A stretch of DNA of 64,000 nucleotides, taken from contig NZ_JAFMTW010000009.1 of the NCBI RefSeq assembly GCF_017329615.1, positions 1 through 64,000 of the forward strand. Reading direction: 5' to 3'. Under the pieces are notes generated by a model. That model saw nothing but the letters and a program-made list of their open reading frames with translations, ran no database searches and was not told the DNA's origin. The position numbers were made by a program, and so were the translations under genes. Positions 18,393 to 26,780 of the stretch are shown in pieces. Each line of letters begins with the position of its first letter. Position 1 is the stretch's first letter. Source of the DNA: Alicyclobacillus suci (GTDB lineage: Bacteria; Bacillota; Bacilli; Alicyclobacillales; Alicyclobacillaceae).

Positions 18393-18436
18393 TTGAATCT
18401 CCCCGTCATATGGTATCATATTGTCATATTGCTATA
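18393..18436 (+). promoter_or_regulatory. Probable promoter/operator of the cation exporter unit
   Basis: TTGAAT (18393-18398) and CATATT (18417-18422) at 18 bp form a moderate promoter. ATATG-GTAT-CATAT (18408-18421) is an inverted repeat over the -10, followed by a tandem CATATTG repeat. This looks like an ArsR-family operator for the gene starting at 18458. Confidence 0.5.
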
Positions 18437-18457
18437 CAGAGATTCGAGGTGCCGTAT

Positions 18458-18793
18458 ATGGTTATGTCAGATGATGCATTGGCGCTGCGGGCTAAGTTTT
18501 TCCGTGGTCTAGCTGATGCTTCTCGGTTGGCGTTGTTGTTGGCGTTGCGTGAAGGGGAAAAAACCGTCAGTACATTGGTCGACGAAACTGGGCTCACACA
18601 AAGCAACGTGTCCGGACACCTGGCGTGCCTGAAAGACTGTGGTTTGGTGGTAAGTCGTCAAGAGTGGCGGCATGTTTACTATCGAATAGCTGACGATAAT
18701 ATTGAACGGCTTCTGAGTGTTGCAGACGATATACTGACGGAGAATGCACAGCGTATAGCTGATTGCGTTAATTATCGCACTGTTAAGGAGTAG
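18458..18793 (+). CDS. ArsR-family (CadC/CmtR-type) metal sensor
   Basis: A 111-residue winged-helix repressor. TGLTQSNVSGHLACLKDCGLV is the recognition helix region with Cys residues at its end, and the C-terminal helix has NAQRIADCVNY. Cysteines in helix alpha-R (ACLKDC) are the Cd/Pb site of CmtR-type sensors. ATG at 18458 has GAGGTG 6 nt upstream; the long upstream in-frame extension covers the promoter and is rejected. The next gene, a cation exporter, follows 4 bp later, so this is a self-regulated efflux unit for Cd, Zn or Pb. Confidence 0.85.
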   Translation: MVMSDDALALRAKFFRGLADASRLALLLALREGEKTVSTLVDETGLTQSNVSGHLACLKDCGLVVSRQEWRHVYYRIADDNIERLLSVADDILTENAQRIADCVNYRTVKE

Positions 18794-18797
18794 AACA

Positions 18798-19757
18798 ATG
18801 AACGAACACAGTCACAACCACAACCACAACCACAACCACAATCATGGTGCTGTGTTTCACTCCCATGCACCAGCAGGAAGGATGCGACTGGCGTTTTTCC
18901 TGACTCTAATCATTCTGATTGTTGAATTGTTGGGCGGTTGGCTTTCGCACAGTTTGGCATTGTTGTCTGACGCAGGACATGTGTTGACTGACATAGGTGC
19001 GATTGGACTTTCATGGTACGCCATGAAGCAATCGGAGAAGCCCGCAAGTGAAGGCATGACCTTTGGGTATTATCGTGCGGGTATTTTAGCGGCTTTCATA
19101 AACGGGATTACTCTGATTTTGATAACCCTTTGGATTCTATGGGAGGCGTTCAGTCGCTTTCAGCATCCCGAACATGTCACACCAACCTGGATGTTTGTCA
19201 GTGCAGGCGTCGGACTTGCTATGAATCTGTACCTTGGTTTAGGGATGCGTCATGAAGAAAACATCAACGTCAAAAGTGCTGTATTGCATATGCTTGGGGA
19301 CGCTGCCGCTTCGGCTGGAGTTATTGTGGGCGGGGTTATCATCACATTTACCCATTGGTATGTCATTGACCCGATTCTAAGCGTGCTCATCGCTTTACTC
19401 ATCGCCTTAGGTGCTTGGAAAATTGTGAAACAAACAGTCAGTGTTTTGATGGAAGGCACTCCTGTGGGAATCGAGATTTCAAAAGTTGTTGATGCCATCA
19501 CGTCGGTGAGTGGGATTCAACATGTGCATGACCTGCACGTTTGGACGATTACGAGCGGACGAAACGCACTCTCTTGCCATGTTGTGGTCGATGGGAAATT
19601 GACCGTCGAAGAAACACAACATCTCTTGCGTGACGTAGAACACGAGCTAGTGCATTTAGGGATTGGTCATGTGACTATTCAAACCGAAGACCCAACTCAT
19701 CTGCATGACCCATCATTGCTCTGTAACAACGATGGAATCCATGACCACAAGCACTGA
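18798..19757 (+). CDS. czcD: CDF-family zinc/cadmium/cobalt exporter (CzcD-like)
   Basis: A 319-residue cation diffusion facilitator with six membrane helices. The metal site residues are visible in SDAGHVLTD (helix 2) and HMLGDAAAS (helix 5). A histidine-rich N-terminus of alternating N and H and a His-rich C-terminus (HDHKH) probably gather metal. The C-terminal cytosolic ferredoxin-like domain is complete (HVHDLHVWTI). It lies directly after its ArsR-type sensor. Confidence 0.92.
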   Translation: MNEHSHNHNHNHNHNHGAVFHSHAPAGRMRLAFFLTLIILIVELLGGWLSHSLALLSDAGHVLTDIGAIGLSWYAMKQSEKPASEGMTFGYYRAGILAAFINGITLILITLWILWEAFSRFQHPEHVTPTWMFVSAGVGLAMNLYLGLGMRHEENINVKSAVLHMLGDAAASAGVIVGGVIITFTHWYVIDPILSVLIALLIALGAWKIVKQTVSVLMEGTPVGIEISKVVDAITSVSGIQHVHDLHVWTITSGRNALSCHVVVDGKLTVEETQHLLRDVEHELVHLGIGHVTIQTEDPTHLHDPSLLCNNDGIHDHKH

Positions 19758-19777
19758 AAACATAAGGAGGATTCGCT

Positions 19778-20425
19778 ATGTCGTCACAAGCTGTCGCAGT
19801 CAGAAAAGGCGTTAATATCGAATTGGTGTCCATTGTATGGATGGTCATCGAAGCGGCTGTAGCTATCGGTTCAGGTGTAATTGCTCATTCTCTGTCGTTG
19901 GTTGCGTTTGGTGCAGATAGCATCATCGAACTGGTTGCAGGGGCGGTCTTATTATGGAGACTTACCATCGAGGCGAACGGGGCGAGCCTCGAACGAGTGA
20001 AACGGGCAGAGGAAATCTCGTCCTGGGTCGTCGGAATTGCTTTGCTCTTATTGGCGGTCTACATCGTCGTCGCTTCCGTTGATAAGCTCTGGACACACCA
20101 AGGTGCAGAATCGACCTACCTGGGGATTGGACTGGCGATTGCTTCAGGAGTCATCATGTCCTATTTGTCACGAGCAAAGAAACGGATCGGTTCTGAAATC
20201 GGCAGCAAGGCTCTGCGGGCAGATGGATCATGCAGTATCGTCTGTGCCTATATGGCTTGGACGGTTCTTGCAGGCGTAATTTTGACCGCTTTTCTCGGTT
20301 GGTGGTGGATCGATTCAATCGCAGCGTTGGCGCTGGTGTACTTCGTGGTTAAGGAAGGCTGGGAAGCCGTACAAGAAGCACGAGGAAAAGAAGATGCATG
20401 CGGCTGTGGCTGCTGCCACGATTAA
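19778..20425 (+). CDS. Short CDF-like cation transporter with Cys-rich tail
   Basis: A 215-residue membrane protein matching the transmembrane part of cation diffusion facilitators (FGADSIIELVAGAVLLW and KALRADGSCSIVCAYM with the expected Asp residues), without the C-terminal cytosolic domain. The tail ends CGCGCCHD, a likely soft-metal site. It follows the full-length exporter by 20 bp with AAGGAGG, so the two are co-transcribed. The substrate may differ from the first exporter, given Asp/Cys instead of His residues. Confidence 0.8.
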   Translation: MSSQAVAVRKGVNIELVSIVWMVIEAAVAIGSGVIAHSLSLVAFGADSIIELVAGAVLLWRLTIEANGASLERVKRAEEISSWVVGIALLLLAVYIVVASVDKLWTHQGAESTYLGIGLAIASGVIMSYLSRAKKRIGSEIGSKALRADGSCSIVCAYMAWTVLAGVILTAFLGWWWIDSIAALALVYFVVKEGWEAVQEARGKEDACGCGCCHD

Positions 20426-20834
20426 CCTAGTGATATCTCCTTAAAAAGATTGCTTTCCTCAATCACTAAACCGTTTCGTTTTCTATGTCCTTATCCTCTT
20501 CCGTGTGTAGTGGCCTCCTCCCTACACTTTTTCTAAAGTGACTTGGTAGAGTCGCCTTGCGAGGGAGGATGCATTCTTCAAATTCATACACCTACTTCGT
20601 ACAGGTCTCCGCTCTCAGCGGAAACCTGGCCCGTAATCGGCATCCCCCTTGTCCCGTACGATGTAGATGTTATAACCGCCAGGACGGAGAACTTGCCGAA
20701 CGAACAGTTCGTTTCCCACATCCTGGTCTTCTGTTGCCTGGATCCATCGAATACTGAGTTACACCGGACTTTCGATACATCTCGGCATGATTTCTGGATC
20801 CTTCAATGTTGCGAATACACTTCTTGTAGAAATT
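20426..20834. other. Gene-free, probably decayed stretch
   Basis: Convergent junction between the exporter unit and trxB. Only fragmentary frames are present. One minus-strand fragment near 20625-20700 (GGYNIYIVRDKGDADYGPG) looks protein-like but has no start and ends quickly. I see no repeat or RNA. Confidence 0.4.
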
Positions 20835-21794
20835 TCAAGTTGTCGTCTGAAGCAACCAATCATGAAACATGCTGCCCTCAAGAAACTTCTCGACATCCAT
20901 GGCCGCTTTACAGCCGCTCCCGGCAGCCGTAATGGCCTGTCGATAGTGAGAGTCCACCACATCTCCACAAGCGAACACACCTTCGACGCTTGTAGCGGTG
21001 GATTGATCCTTGGTAACGATGTATCCCCGATCATCAATCTCAACTTGATTCCCAAGAAAGCCGGTATTCGGTGTATGTCCAATGGCGACAAAAATTCCAT
21101 CTGTGGAGACGGTTCTCTCTTCACCCGATTGATTATCCTTCACGACAAGGCCATTTACCTTTGACGCATCCGAAACCACTCGAACAGGTGTCACGTTTAA
21201 GATCCATTTGATTTTTGGGTTTTGTCGTGCCCGTTCTTGCATGACCTTGGATGCACGAAGCTCATTGCGGCGATGTACAATCGTGACCTCGGAAGCAAAT
21301 TTCGTCAAAAAGGTCGCTTCCTCCATGGCCGAATCGCCACCGCCTATAACGAGGATGGATTTACCCCGAAAGAAAAAACCGTCACAGGTGGCACAAGTGG
21401 ATACTCCACGACCCACCATTTCTTTTTCTCCAGGGGTGCCCAGCATCTTTGCAGAAGCGCCTGTTGATATAATGATCGACTCGGTGAGATACTCTTTCGA
21501 ATCGTCCATTACCACTCGAAAGGGGCGCTGATTCAAATCCACAGAGGTCACCGAACCACTCACAAACGTTGCGCCGAAACGTTCAGCTTGTTTTCGCATG
21601 TTGTCCATCAGCTCGGGCCCCATGATTCCATCCGGAAAGCCGGGAAAGTTTTCGACTTCCGTTGTCGTGGTTAGCTGGCCTCCGGGCTGATTCCCTTCAA
21701 TGACAACTGGATTCAGATTGGCTCTGCTTGTATAAATGGCAGCCGTGTAACCGGCTGGTCCAGTCCCTATAATGATTACTTTCTGTGCCGTCAC
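20835..21794 (-). CDS. trxB: Thioredoxin reductase
   Basis: A 319-residue flavoprotein: FAD motif GTGPAGYTAA (residues ~10-19), NADPH motif IGGGDSAMEEA and redox site Cys134-Ala-Thr-Cys137. It reduces thioredoxin with NADPH. GTG at 21794 follows GGGAGGCGGAGTA and gives the usual family length; a longer upstream frame is not used. It is the last gene of the regulator-trxA-DUF302-methyltransferase-trxB unit. It supplies electrons for ArsC and for persulfide/disulfide reduction. An additional chromosomal trxB is expected elsewhere. Confidence 0.93.
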   Translation of the reverse strand: MTAQKVIIIGTGPAGYTAAIYTSRANLNPVVIEGNQPGGQLTTTTEVENFPGFPDGIMGPELMDNMRKQAERFGATFVSGSVTSVDLNQRPFRVVMDDSKEYLTESIIISTGASAKMLGTPGEKEMVGRGVSTCATCDGFFFRGKSILVIGGGDSAMEEATFLTKFASEVTIVHRRNELRASKVMQERARQNPKIKWILNVTPVRVVSDASKVNGLVVKDNQSGEERTVSTDGIFVAIGHTPNTGFLGNQVEIDDRGYIVTKDQSTATSVEGVFACGDVVDSHYRQAITAAGSGCKAAMDVEKFLEGSMFHDWLLQTTT

Positions 21795-21828
21795 TACTCC
21801 GCCTCCCAACCTCTTCCTATATTTTTCC

Positions 21829-22389
21829 TCAGTACGCCAGAATGATATATTGGTTCGGATTCGGCCGAGAAATCTCACCGTGGAATCCTTGCGTTTCGAC
21901 TTCACGTAACAAAACCTCGGAGTCCAACCGCTCCCCTAACGGCGGCCCCATGTCCATCGGCTTCTGTTCCCACTCGATGAGCAGTATCTTCCCGCCGTCA
22001 CGCAGGATGCGCTTAAATTCAGAAAGTGCTTGTCTTATATCATCTACTTCGTGAAGCACTAGCGAACAAATGATACGATCTACACTGTCATCGGGTAGCT
22101 TGATCCGTTCAGCATGACTTTCCACAAGGGACAGATTTGTGATTCCCTCGTGCTTAGCTTTGTCCCTCAAGAGGCCCAACATTTCGGGTGAAACATCCAG
22201 ACCATAGACGGTTGCCCTTGTGAGGCGAGCGAGCGGTATCGCAAAGTAACCCGGACCACACCCGATGTCTGCGACGGTGTGGTCCTCATGGACATCCAAC
22301 AGCCGTAAGATGTCGTCCGGTGGCAACATCTTGCGGCGCTCTGGATTGTCCAGCTTCTCGACATGCTTCGGATCAAATCTGTGTCCCAT
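21829..22389 (-). CDS. Class I SAM-dependent methyltransferase
   Basis: A 186-residue Rossmann methyltransferase with motif I ADIGCGPGYFAIPLA, the acidic GLDVSPEML and post-motif LKRILRDGGKILLIEW. The N-terminal HRFDPKHVEKLDNPERRKMLPPD is shared with the broken gene at 36623-37205, so the island carries two paralogs. It lies between DUF302 and trxB genes. The substrate is unknown; it lacks the cysteine pattern of ArsM. Confidence 0.8.
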   Translation of the reverse strand: MGHRFDPKHVEKLDNPERRKMLPPDDILRLLDVHEDHTVADIGCGPGYFAIPLARLTRATVYGLDVSPEMLGLLRDKAKHEGITNLSLVESHAERIKLPDDSVDRIICSLVLHEVDDIRQALSEFKRILRDGGKILLIEWEQKPMDMGPPLGERLDSEVLLREVETQGFHGEISRPNPNQYIILAY

Positions 22390-22407
22390 CTGGCGCCCTC
22401 CGCAGTC

Positions 22408-22794
22408 TTATTTTGCCTCGTCTATGGCTTTTTTGAGCGTCGCTTCTACCCCTTGGGCGATATCGAGCAGTGCTTGGTCACCCAAAACATTCATCAACGC
22501 TGTGGGTTTGGGTAAGCCGATGTGCGTTTGCCCCTCAGATTCATACACAACCACCTTGCAGGGAAGGAAGTATCCCACCAGGGGATTTTGGGTCAACACA
22601 CGCTTTGCTTCATGAGGGTTGCAGACCTCCAGCACTCGGTACTGCATGTCCAATTCGACGCCCTTTTCATGCAACTTAGCCGGAAGATCCAATTGCCATA
22701 GCACACCGAATTTATTTGCTTTCAAAGACTCCTCAAGAGACTTCACGGCTTCATCCACGCTTTTTTCCGTAACAACCGAATAGTGAAACTCCAT
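22408..22794 (-). CDS. DUF302-domain protein
   Basis: A 128-residue protein matching DUF302: FHYSVVTEKSVDEAVKSLEESL at the N-terminus, then VLEVCNPHEAKRVL and VGYFLPCKVVVYE with two conserved Cys. DUF302 proteins occur often next to sulfur and heme-related genes; the activity is unknown. ATG at 22794 follows AGGAGGAGG. It overlaps the trxA region closely, so it is co-transcribed. Confidence 0.85.
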   Translation of the reverse strand: MEFHYSVVTEKSVDEAVKSLEESLKANKFGVLWQLDLPAKLHEKGVELDMQYRVLEVCNPHEAKRVLTQNPLVGYFLPCKVVVYESEGQTHIGLPKPTALMNVLGDQALLDIAQGVEATLKKAIDEAK

Positions 22795-22814
22795 TTTCGT
22801 TCCTCCTCCTCTGT

Positions 22815-23132
22815 TCACATGACATCCGTCAATTGGCTCAAGAGCTGTCCCTTGGGCATATAACCGACCAATTGCTTAACGGGCTTGCCATTCTTGAACA
22901 CAATCATGGTCGGGATGCTCATGATGCCATATTTCGATGCAGTCGTCGGGTTTTCGTCAACATTCAATTTCGCCACGGTAAGTTTGCCCTTTGTCTCATT
23001 CGACAGCTCTTCAAGCACCGGAGCCATCATCTTACAAGGCCCACACCAAGCAGCCCAAAAATCCACCAAAACGGGTTTATCCCCTTGCAGCACTTGATCA
23101 AAATTTGCGTCTGTAACATTTGTCGTAGCCAT
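22815..23132 (-). CDS. trxA: Thioredoxin
   Basis: A 105-residue classical thioredoxin with WCGPC (Cys30, Cys33), the cis-proline segment MSIPTMIVF and the usual fold length. It sits between the CstR-like regulator and DUF302 gene. Likely jobs: electron donor to ArsC and reduction of protein persulfides, recharged by trxB in the same unit. Confidence 0.95.
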   Translation of the reverse strand: MATTNVTDANFDQVLQGDKPVLVDFWAAWCGPCKMMAPVLEELSNETKGKLTVAKLNVDENPTTASKYGIMSIPTMIVFKNGKPVKQLVGYMPKGQLLSQLTDVM

Positions 23133-23144
23133 TTTTGCATCCTC

Positions 23145-23405
23145 CTATCGGCTTTTCATCAAAAGGTCAATCGCTTCTTTTAACACTCCATCAGCAGATC
23201 GGCCATTTTCAATCTCGTGACGGATACACTGCTCCATATTCTCACCAATGACGTACATGATCACTCGGTCTACGGCAGAGCGAATCGCAGACAGTTGCGT
23301 TACTACATCCCTACATTCTTTTTCCTGCTCCATCATTTGAAGCACTCCCCGGACTTGTCCCTCGATACGGCGCAGCCGGTGCTTCATTTGGTCATTGTAT
23401 TGCAT
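23145..23405 (-). CDS. cstR: CsoR-family repressor, CstR (persulfide-sensing) type
   Basis: An 86-residue all-helical CsoR/RcnR-family protein. Cys31 and Cys60 fall exactly at the CstR positions that form di- to tetrasulfide bridges. The residue four before Cys60 is Asn, not the copper-ligand His of CsoR (compare the true CsoR at 43057, which has C-H-C). The neighbouring sulfurtransferase genes support a sulfane-sulfur sensor. An IS608-like element has inserted 17 bp upstream of the start, leaving only the AAGGGGG ribosome site, so transcription must now come from the IS or beyond it. Confidence 0.85.
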   Translation of the reverse strand: MQYNDQMKHRLRRIEGQVRGVLQMMEQEKECRDVVTQLSAIRSAVDRVIMYVIGENMEQCIRHEIENGRSADGVLKEAIDLLMKSR

Positions 23406-23543
23406 GCTCGTCGCCCCCTTACAGGATCATGCCGTAAAGTCTATGCCTTTAGGCATGAAAGGCGGTTTTTCCTGTTTAACGTAACTTGATCTATCCAAGA
23501 AAGATTTAAGAAGCTGGAGGTCGCCGAAAGGAGGTGACCTCAT

Positions 23544-24662
23544 TTGCAACAGACTATAACCTTGAAACTGGAACTCTTGAAGCCGACAAAAGCGAAGCAG
23601 CAAGTGTATCTTGAAATGACAAGTCGCAATACGGCGTTTGCAAACTGGTTGCTTCAACACCCCGAATTCGAAAACGCAACATCCAAGGTGTATTTCCTGT
23701 TCTCCGAGCATCGGTTGCCAGCCGTGATTGTGAATCAGACTATTCGATACGTTGCTTCAAAACATCGGCATCAACAAGCACGCCAGTTTCGCAAACTTTG
23801 GTGCGAATTCAATAACCAAAGTCTGCGCATTGAGAAGGTCGGCAACTTGTACACGGCCTCCTTTCCGACGCTCGACAAACGTATCGGTGTACCCCTCGTC
23901 GTAAAGGATTACCAACTGAAGTGGCTGGAACAACTGCTCGCAGGTATTTTGAAACAGGGTTCCGCAAAACTCGTCTACCAGCATGGACGGTGGTATCTCC
24001 TGTTGTCGGTCACAAAGGAGATTGAAATTCCTGCCCTTAGCAAACGTGTGATGGGCATCGATGTTGGGCTACGCTTCCTGGCAGTCGCTGCGGTCGGTAC
24101 GAAGACGTTTTTCTTCAAAGGCAACCAGGCTGCCTTTATTCGGCGCCGTTATGCGAGTCTTCGCCGACGGCTCGGCAAAGCCAAGAAGCTGGATGCCATC
24201 CGTAAGCTGGGCCACAAGGAACAGCGCTGGATACGAGATTTCAATCACAAGATCAGCCGTCAGATCGTCAATCATGCTATCGCCAACGGTGTTGGTATAA
24301 TCCGCATGGAGAATTTGACGAGCATTCGCAAGACTGCTGACCACCGCCATAAGAAACAGCGAACGTATTTGCACAAATGGGCGTTTTATCAGCTCCAGCA
24401 AATGATTGAGTACAAAGCTCACCTTGTCGGAATCCGAGTAGAGTATGTGAATGCACGATACACGAGTCAAACTTGCCGTCATGGGCACAAAGCTATTGGA
24501 AGTCGTCAAGGCATCGACTTCTGCTGCAAAGTTTGCGGCGACAAGCGACATGCCGATGCGAATGCAGCCATGAATATTGCAAAAGACATCTCAGGAATAG
24601 CCACCAAGCGCTCTGGTAAAAGGAGCGCTACCAATCGGACGACCTCCAAGCGAGTCGCTTAG
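23544..24662 (+). CDS. tnpB: TnpB RNA-guided nuclease-type protein (IS605 OrfB)
   Basis: A 372-residue TnpB. RuvC residues are seen in GIDVGLRFLA (Asp), IIRMENL (Glu) and RHADANAAMNIA (Asp). The zinc-ribbon is partly altered: TCRHGHK in the first knuckle in place of two cysteines, CCKVCG in the second. TTG at 23544 is the start, behind AAAGGAGGTGA. TnpB proteins cut DNA guided by an RNA made from the element's right end and help the element persist. All three RuvC acidic residues are kept. Confidence 0.9.
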   Translation: MQQTITLKLELLKPTKAKQQVYLEMTSRNTAFANWLLQHPEFENATSKVYFLFSEHRLPAVIVNQTIRYVASKHRHQQARQFRKLWCEFNNQSLRIEKVGNLYTASFPTLDKRIGVPLVVKDYQLKWLEQLLAGILKQGSAKLVYQHGRWYLLLSVTKEIEIPALSKRVMGIDVGLRFLAVAAVGTKTFFFKGNQAAFIRRRYASLRRRLGKAKKLDAIRKLGHKEQRWIRDFNHKISRQIVNHAIANGVGIIRMENLTSIRKTADHRHKKQRTYLHKWAFYQLQQMIEYKAHLVGIRVEYVNARYTSQTCRHGHKAIGSRQGIDFCCKVCGDKRHADANAAMNIAKDISGIATKRSGKRSATNRTTSKRVA

Positions 24663-24836
24663 GATAATCCGTTTGGATGGGGTGATGACACACCCCCGTA
24701 CTCACGCTGTATGCACATGGCATGAGTCAAGAACTCCAGGTAGCCAGCGCACTTGAGGCGCTGGGAGCTTGGTGACAGAAATGTACACCTTTCAATCACT
24801 GGAGAATCCCACGCCTTTATGCGTGCGGAGTGTCAA
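24600..24836 (+). ncRNA. Predicted omega-RNA (TnpB guide scaffold)
   Basis: Known TnpB systems make a guide RNA from the 3' part of tnpB through the right end, with the guide taken from sequence just outside. The stretch contains GC-rich inverted segments (AGCGCACTTGAGGCGCTGGG region) and the terminal hairpin. The guide would begin at 24837. Inferred from position; boundaries are approximate. Confidence 0.4.
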
Positions 24837-24890
24837 GATGATATACCACGCCCCGTATGCAAGTATGCACTCACCGTATGGCCCACGTGT

Positions 24891-25271
24891 CTATCGCTCT
24901 ACAGAACCTTTCCAACGCATCATTCCACCTGCCACATTTATGATGTCGTTGTACCCGTTTTTCTTCAGAATGCGGGCCGCTTGCATACTCCGATTTCCGC
25001 TGCGACACATCAACACAACCGGTTTGTCCTGCGTGATGTCATTCATCCGCTTGTGAATCTGACTCAGAGATATGTTCTTAAAGCCGGGGACGTGCCCGGC
25101 TCGATACTCAGCCGCCTCCCGGACATCAATGAACTGATGGCTGTTTTTCTTGTCTTTGAGGAGTTCTTTCAATTCATCGGTTTCGATCGATTTGACCCCT
25201 TTTGCTGGAATCATCCGGTAGACCATATAGACAATGACAGCCACCGCCACCATGATCCACAGGGTATTCAT
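24891..25271 (-). CDS. Membrane-anchored rhodanese
   Basis: A 126-residue protein: one N-terminal membrane helix (residues ~4-20) and a single rhodanese domain with active-site loop CRSGNRS. DVREAAEYRAGHVPGFKNI is the typical N-terminal strand. It moves sulfane sulfur to thiol acceptors, here at the inner face of the membrane. Part of the sulfur operon, 120 bp after a tusA gene. Confidence 0.88.
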   Translation of the reverse strand: MNTLWIMVAVAVIVYMVYRMIPAKGVKSIETDELKELLKDKKNSHQFIDVREAAEYRAGHVPGFKNISLSQIHKRMNDITQDKPVVLMCRSGNRSMQAARILKKNGYNDIINVAGGMMRWKGSVER

Positions 25272-25391
25272 TTCATCTCACTCCTCTTCTTCCGCAAAGA
25301 TAGAGATTCTATAAAGCAAGCCACGAGGACAAACGGTATTTTACAGTGACTCCGCATGCCTCGTGTACAGTCAGACTTCAACTCATGTCAG

Positions 25392-25619
25392 TCAACTCTT
25401 CTTTACAAAGAACCGGAATACGTCATTGTCTTCTTCCACTTTAAGCAGTTCGTTGTTCGTCCGTTTTACCCAACTTTGAAAATCATTCACGGAACCTTTG
25501 TCCGTCGATTCCAATTGCATAATCTGACCTGGTTGCAAGCCTTCCATGGCTTTCTTAGCTTTTACAATCGGCATCGGACAGCTCAGTCCCTTTGCATCGA
25601 TAATGACATCTGCTTGCAC
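25392..25619 (-). CDS. TusA-family sulfur carrier
   Basis: A 75-residue protein with the GLSCPMPIVKAKKAM motif whose Cys carries a persulfide. It lies 18 bp after the rhodanese-MBL gene. Its likely role is to accept sulfur from rhodanese or DsrE partners. Not a full tRNA-thiolation TusA in context; a sulfur-detoxification role is more likely. Confidence 0.9.
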   Translation of the reverse strand: MQADVIIDAKGLSCPMPIVKAKKAMEGLQPGQIMQLESTDKGSVNDFQSWVKRTNNELLKVEEDNDVFRFFVKKS

Positions 25620-25637
25620 GAAAATTCCCTCCTTAGA

Positions 25638-26765
25638 TTATTGGTGATGAACGGCACACCGGTTTGGCCCAATTTCAAGTTCCATGGCCTCTTGATCCGT
25701 CACATGCTCCGTACCCCGGTTAATGCCAACGATCCGTTCATAGTTCGGCGGCGTTTCTCCAACCGCACTGACGACTTGTTCCGTAAATTTCTCCATATCT
25801 GTTGTCCGCATAATCTCGTTGCTGCGTCGAATGTCACCAAGGGTTGCACCAACATACCCGTTTTCATTGATTTCCTTGATATCAGCGTAGTGGGTCGGCA
25901 ATACCAATACGTCATCCGGCAAATCTGCGACTTTCTTGAACACGGTATCGTATAGGGATTGCGCCCATTCTTTGGCTTTGCCACCTAAGTCCGGTCTGCC
26001 AAGTCCGCCGACAAAAATCGTGTCTCCAGACAGTAGGAACTTACGATTAACAAGGAACGATGTACTCCCAGGAGTATGTCCCGGCGTAGGCATCGCCAGA
26101 ATCTCAACATCCACGGCCCCAAACTGAATGTGACTGTGTTTCTCCAAGGGTTCAAAGGGCTGGTCGGAACCCTGCATTTCTCCTGATGAAATGTAATATG
26201 TGGCTCCTGTTTGCTTTGCGAGGTCGATACCACCAGAAATGTGATCTGCATGCAAGTGAGTGTCCATGACGTGGGCAATCTTCACATTTTCCTGTTTGGC
26301 AAAATCGATGTATTCGTCGATCTTACGTCCCGGATCGACCACTAAAGCAGAACCTTCCGAAACCACCATGTACGAAAGACAACCTTTGGCGAGTCGATTG
26401 AATTGAACCAATTTCACCTTCTCATCGACAGCAATTGTTACTGGAACGTACAACTGGCTCCATCCGGCCATACCCTCTTTGAGAGACCGTACTTTGTATC
26501 CCTTCTCCTCAAGTATGTCGGCCACCATTTCGGACGATCCGCCCTTGGCACAGACCACTACAATCTCTGTGTCTTTCGGCAAGTCCTTATACACCGTTTC
26601 ATCTTCATCAAGGAAGTCGAAGTACGGAATGTTCATCGACTGTACGTTATGACCTTCGATTTTCCACTCGCTGTAATCCTCAGGATTTCGCACATCCAGG
26701 ATAAACACCGAGTCGTCCTGATTCATTTTTTGGTGAAGTTGCTCTATAGTGATTGAATCAGCCAT
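25638..26765 (-). CDS. Rhodanese-MBL fusion, persulfide-dioxygenase-like
   Basis: A ~375-residue fusion. Residues ~1-105 are a rhodanese with active loop CAKGGSS; the rest is a glyoxalase-II-type metallo-beta-lactamase domain with THLHADH, GHTPGS and SGDTIFVGGLGRPDLGG, the mononuclear iron pattern of ETHE1/CstB persulfide dioxygenases. It should oxidise persulfides to sulfite and thiosulfate. The rhodanese is N-terminal, the reverse of CstB. Start uncertain: ATG 26765 has GAGGTG 11 nt upstream, ATG 26774 lies too close to it. Confidence 0.85.
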   Translation of the reverse strand: MADSITIEQLHQKMNQDDSVFILDVRNPEDYSEWKIEGHNVQSMNIPYFDFLDEDETVYKDLPKDTEIVVVCAKGGSSEMVADILEEKGYKVRSLKEGMAGWSQLYVPVTIAVDEKVKLVQFNRLAKGCLSYMVVSEGSALVVDPGRKIDEYIDFAKQENVKIAHVMDTHLHADHISGGIDLAKQTGATYYISSGEMQGSDQPFEPLEKHSHIQFGAVDVEILAMPTPGHTPGSTSFLVNRKFLLSGDTIFVGGLGRPDLGGKAKEWAQSLYDTVFKKVADLPDDVLVLPTHYADIKEINENGYVGATLGDIRRSNEIMRTTDMEKFTEQVVSAVGETPPNYERIVGINRGTEHVTDQEAMELEIGPNRCAVHHQ

Positions 26766-26780
26766 CTCTTTCATTGCACC

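Larger units (their letters stand above)
23423..24836 (+). mobile_element. IS200/IS605-family element (IS608-like, tnpB only)
   Basis: Left flank TTAC (23419-23422) and right tip TCAA (24833-24836) match IS608-type cleavage sites. Subterminal hairpins are visible: ATGCC-TTTA-GGCAT at 23443-23456 and CACGC/GCGTG at 24810-24825. One gene, tnpB, is present and no tnpA, so movement would need TnpA in trans. There is no target duplication, as expected. It separates the csoR-type gene from the upstream rhodanese gene; without the IS they would be 71 bp apart. Confidence 0.75.

Noticed and set aside
20543-20932. A 129-residue plus-strand reading frame
   Set aside because: No ribosome site or recognisable motif, and it overlaps the end of trxB on the other strand.
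24069-24551. A minus-strand frame opposite tnpB
   Set aside because: Complement of conserved RuvC codons; no independent evidence.
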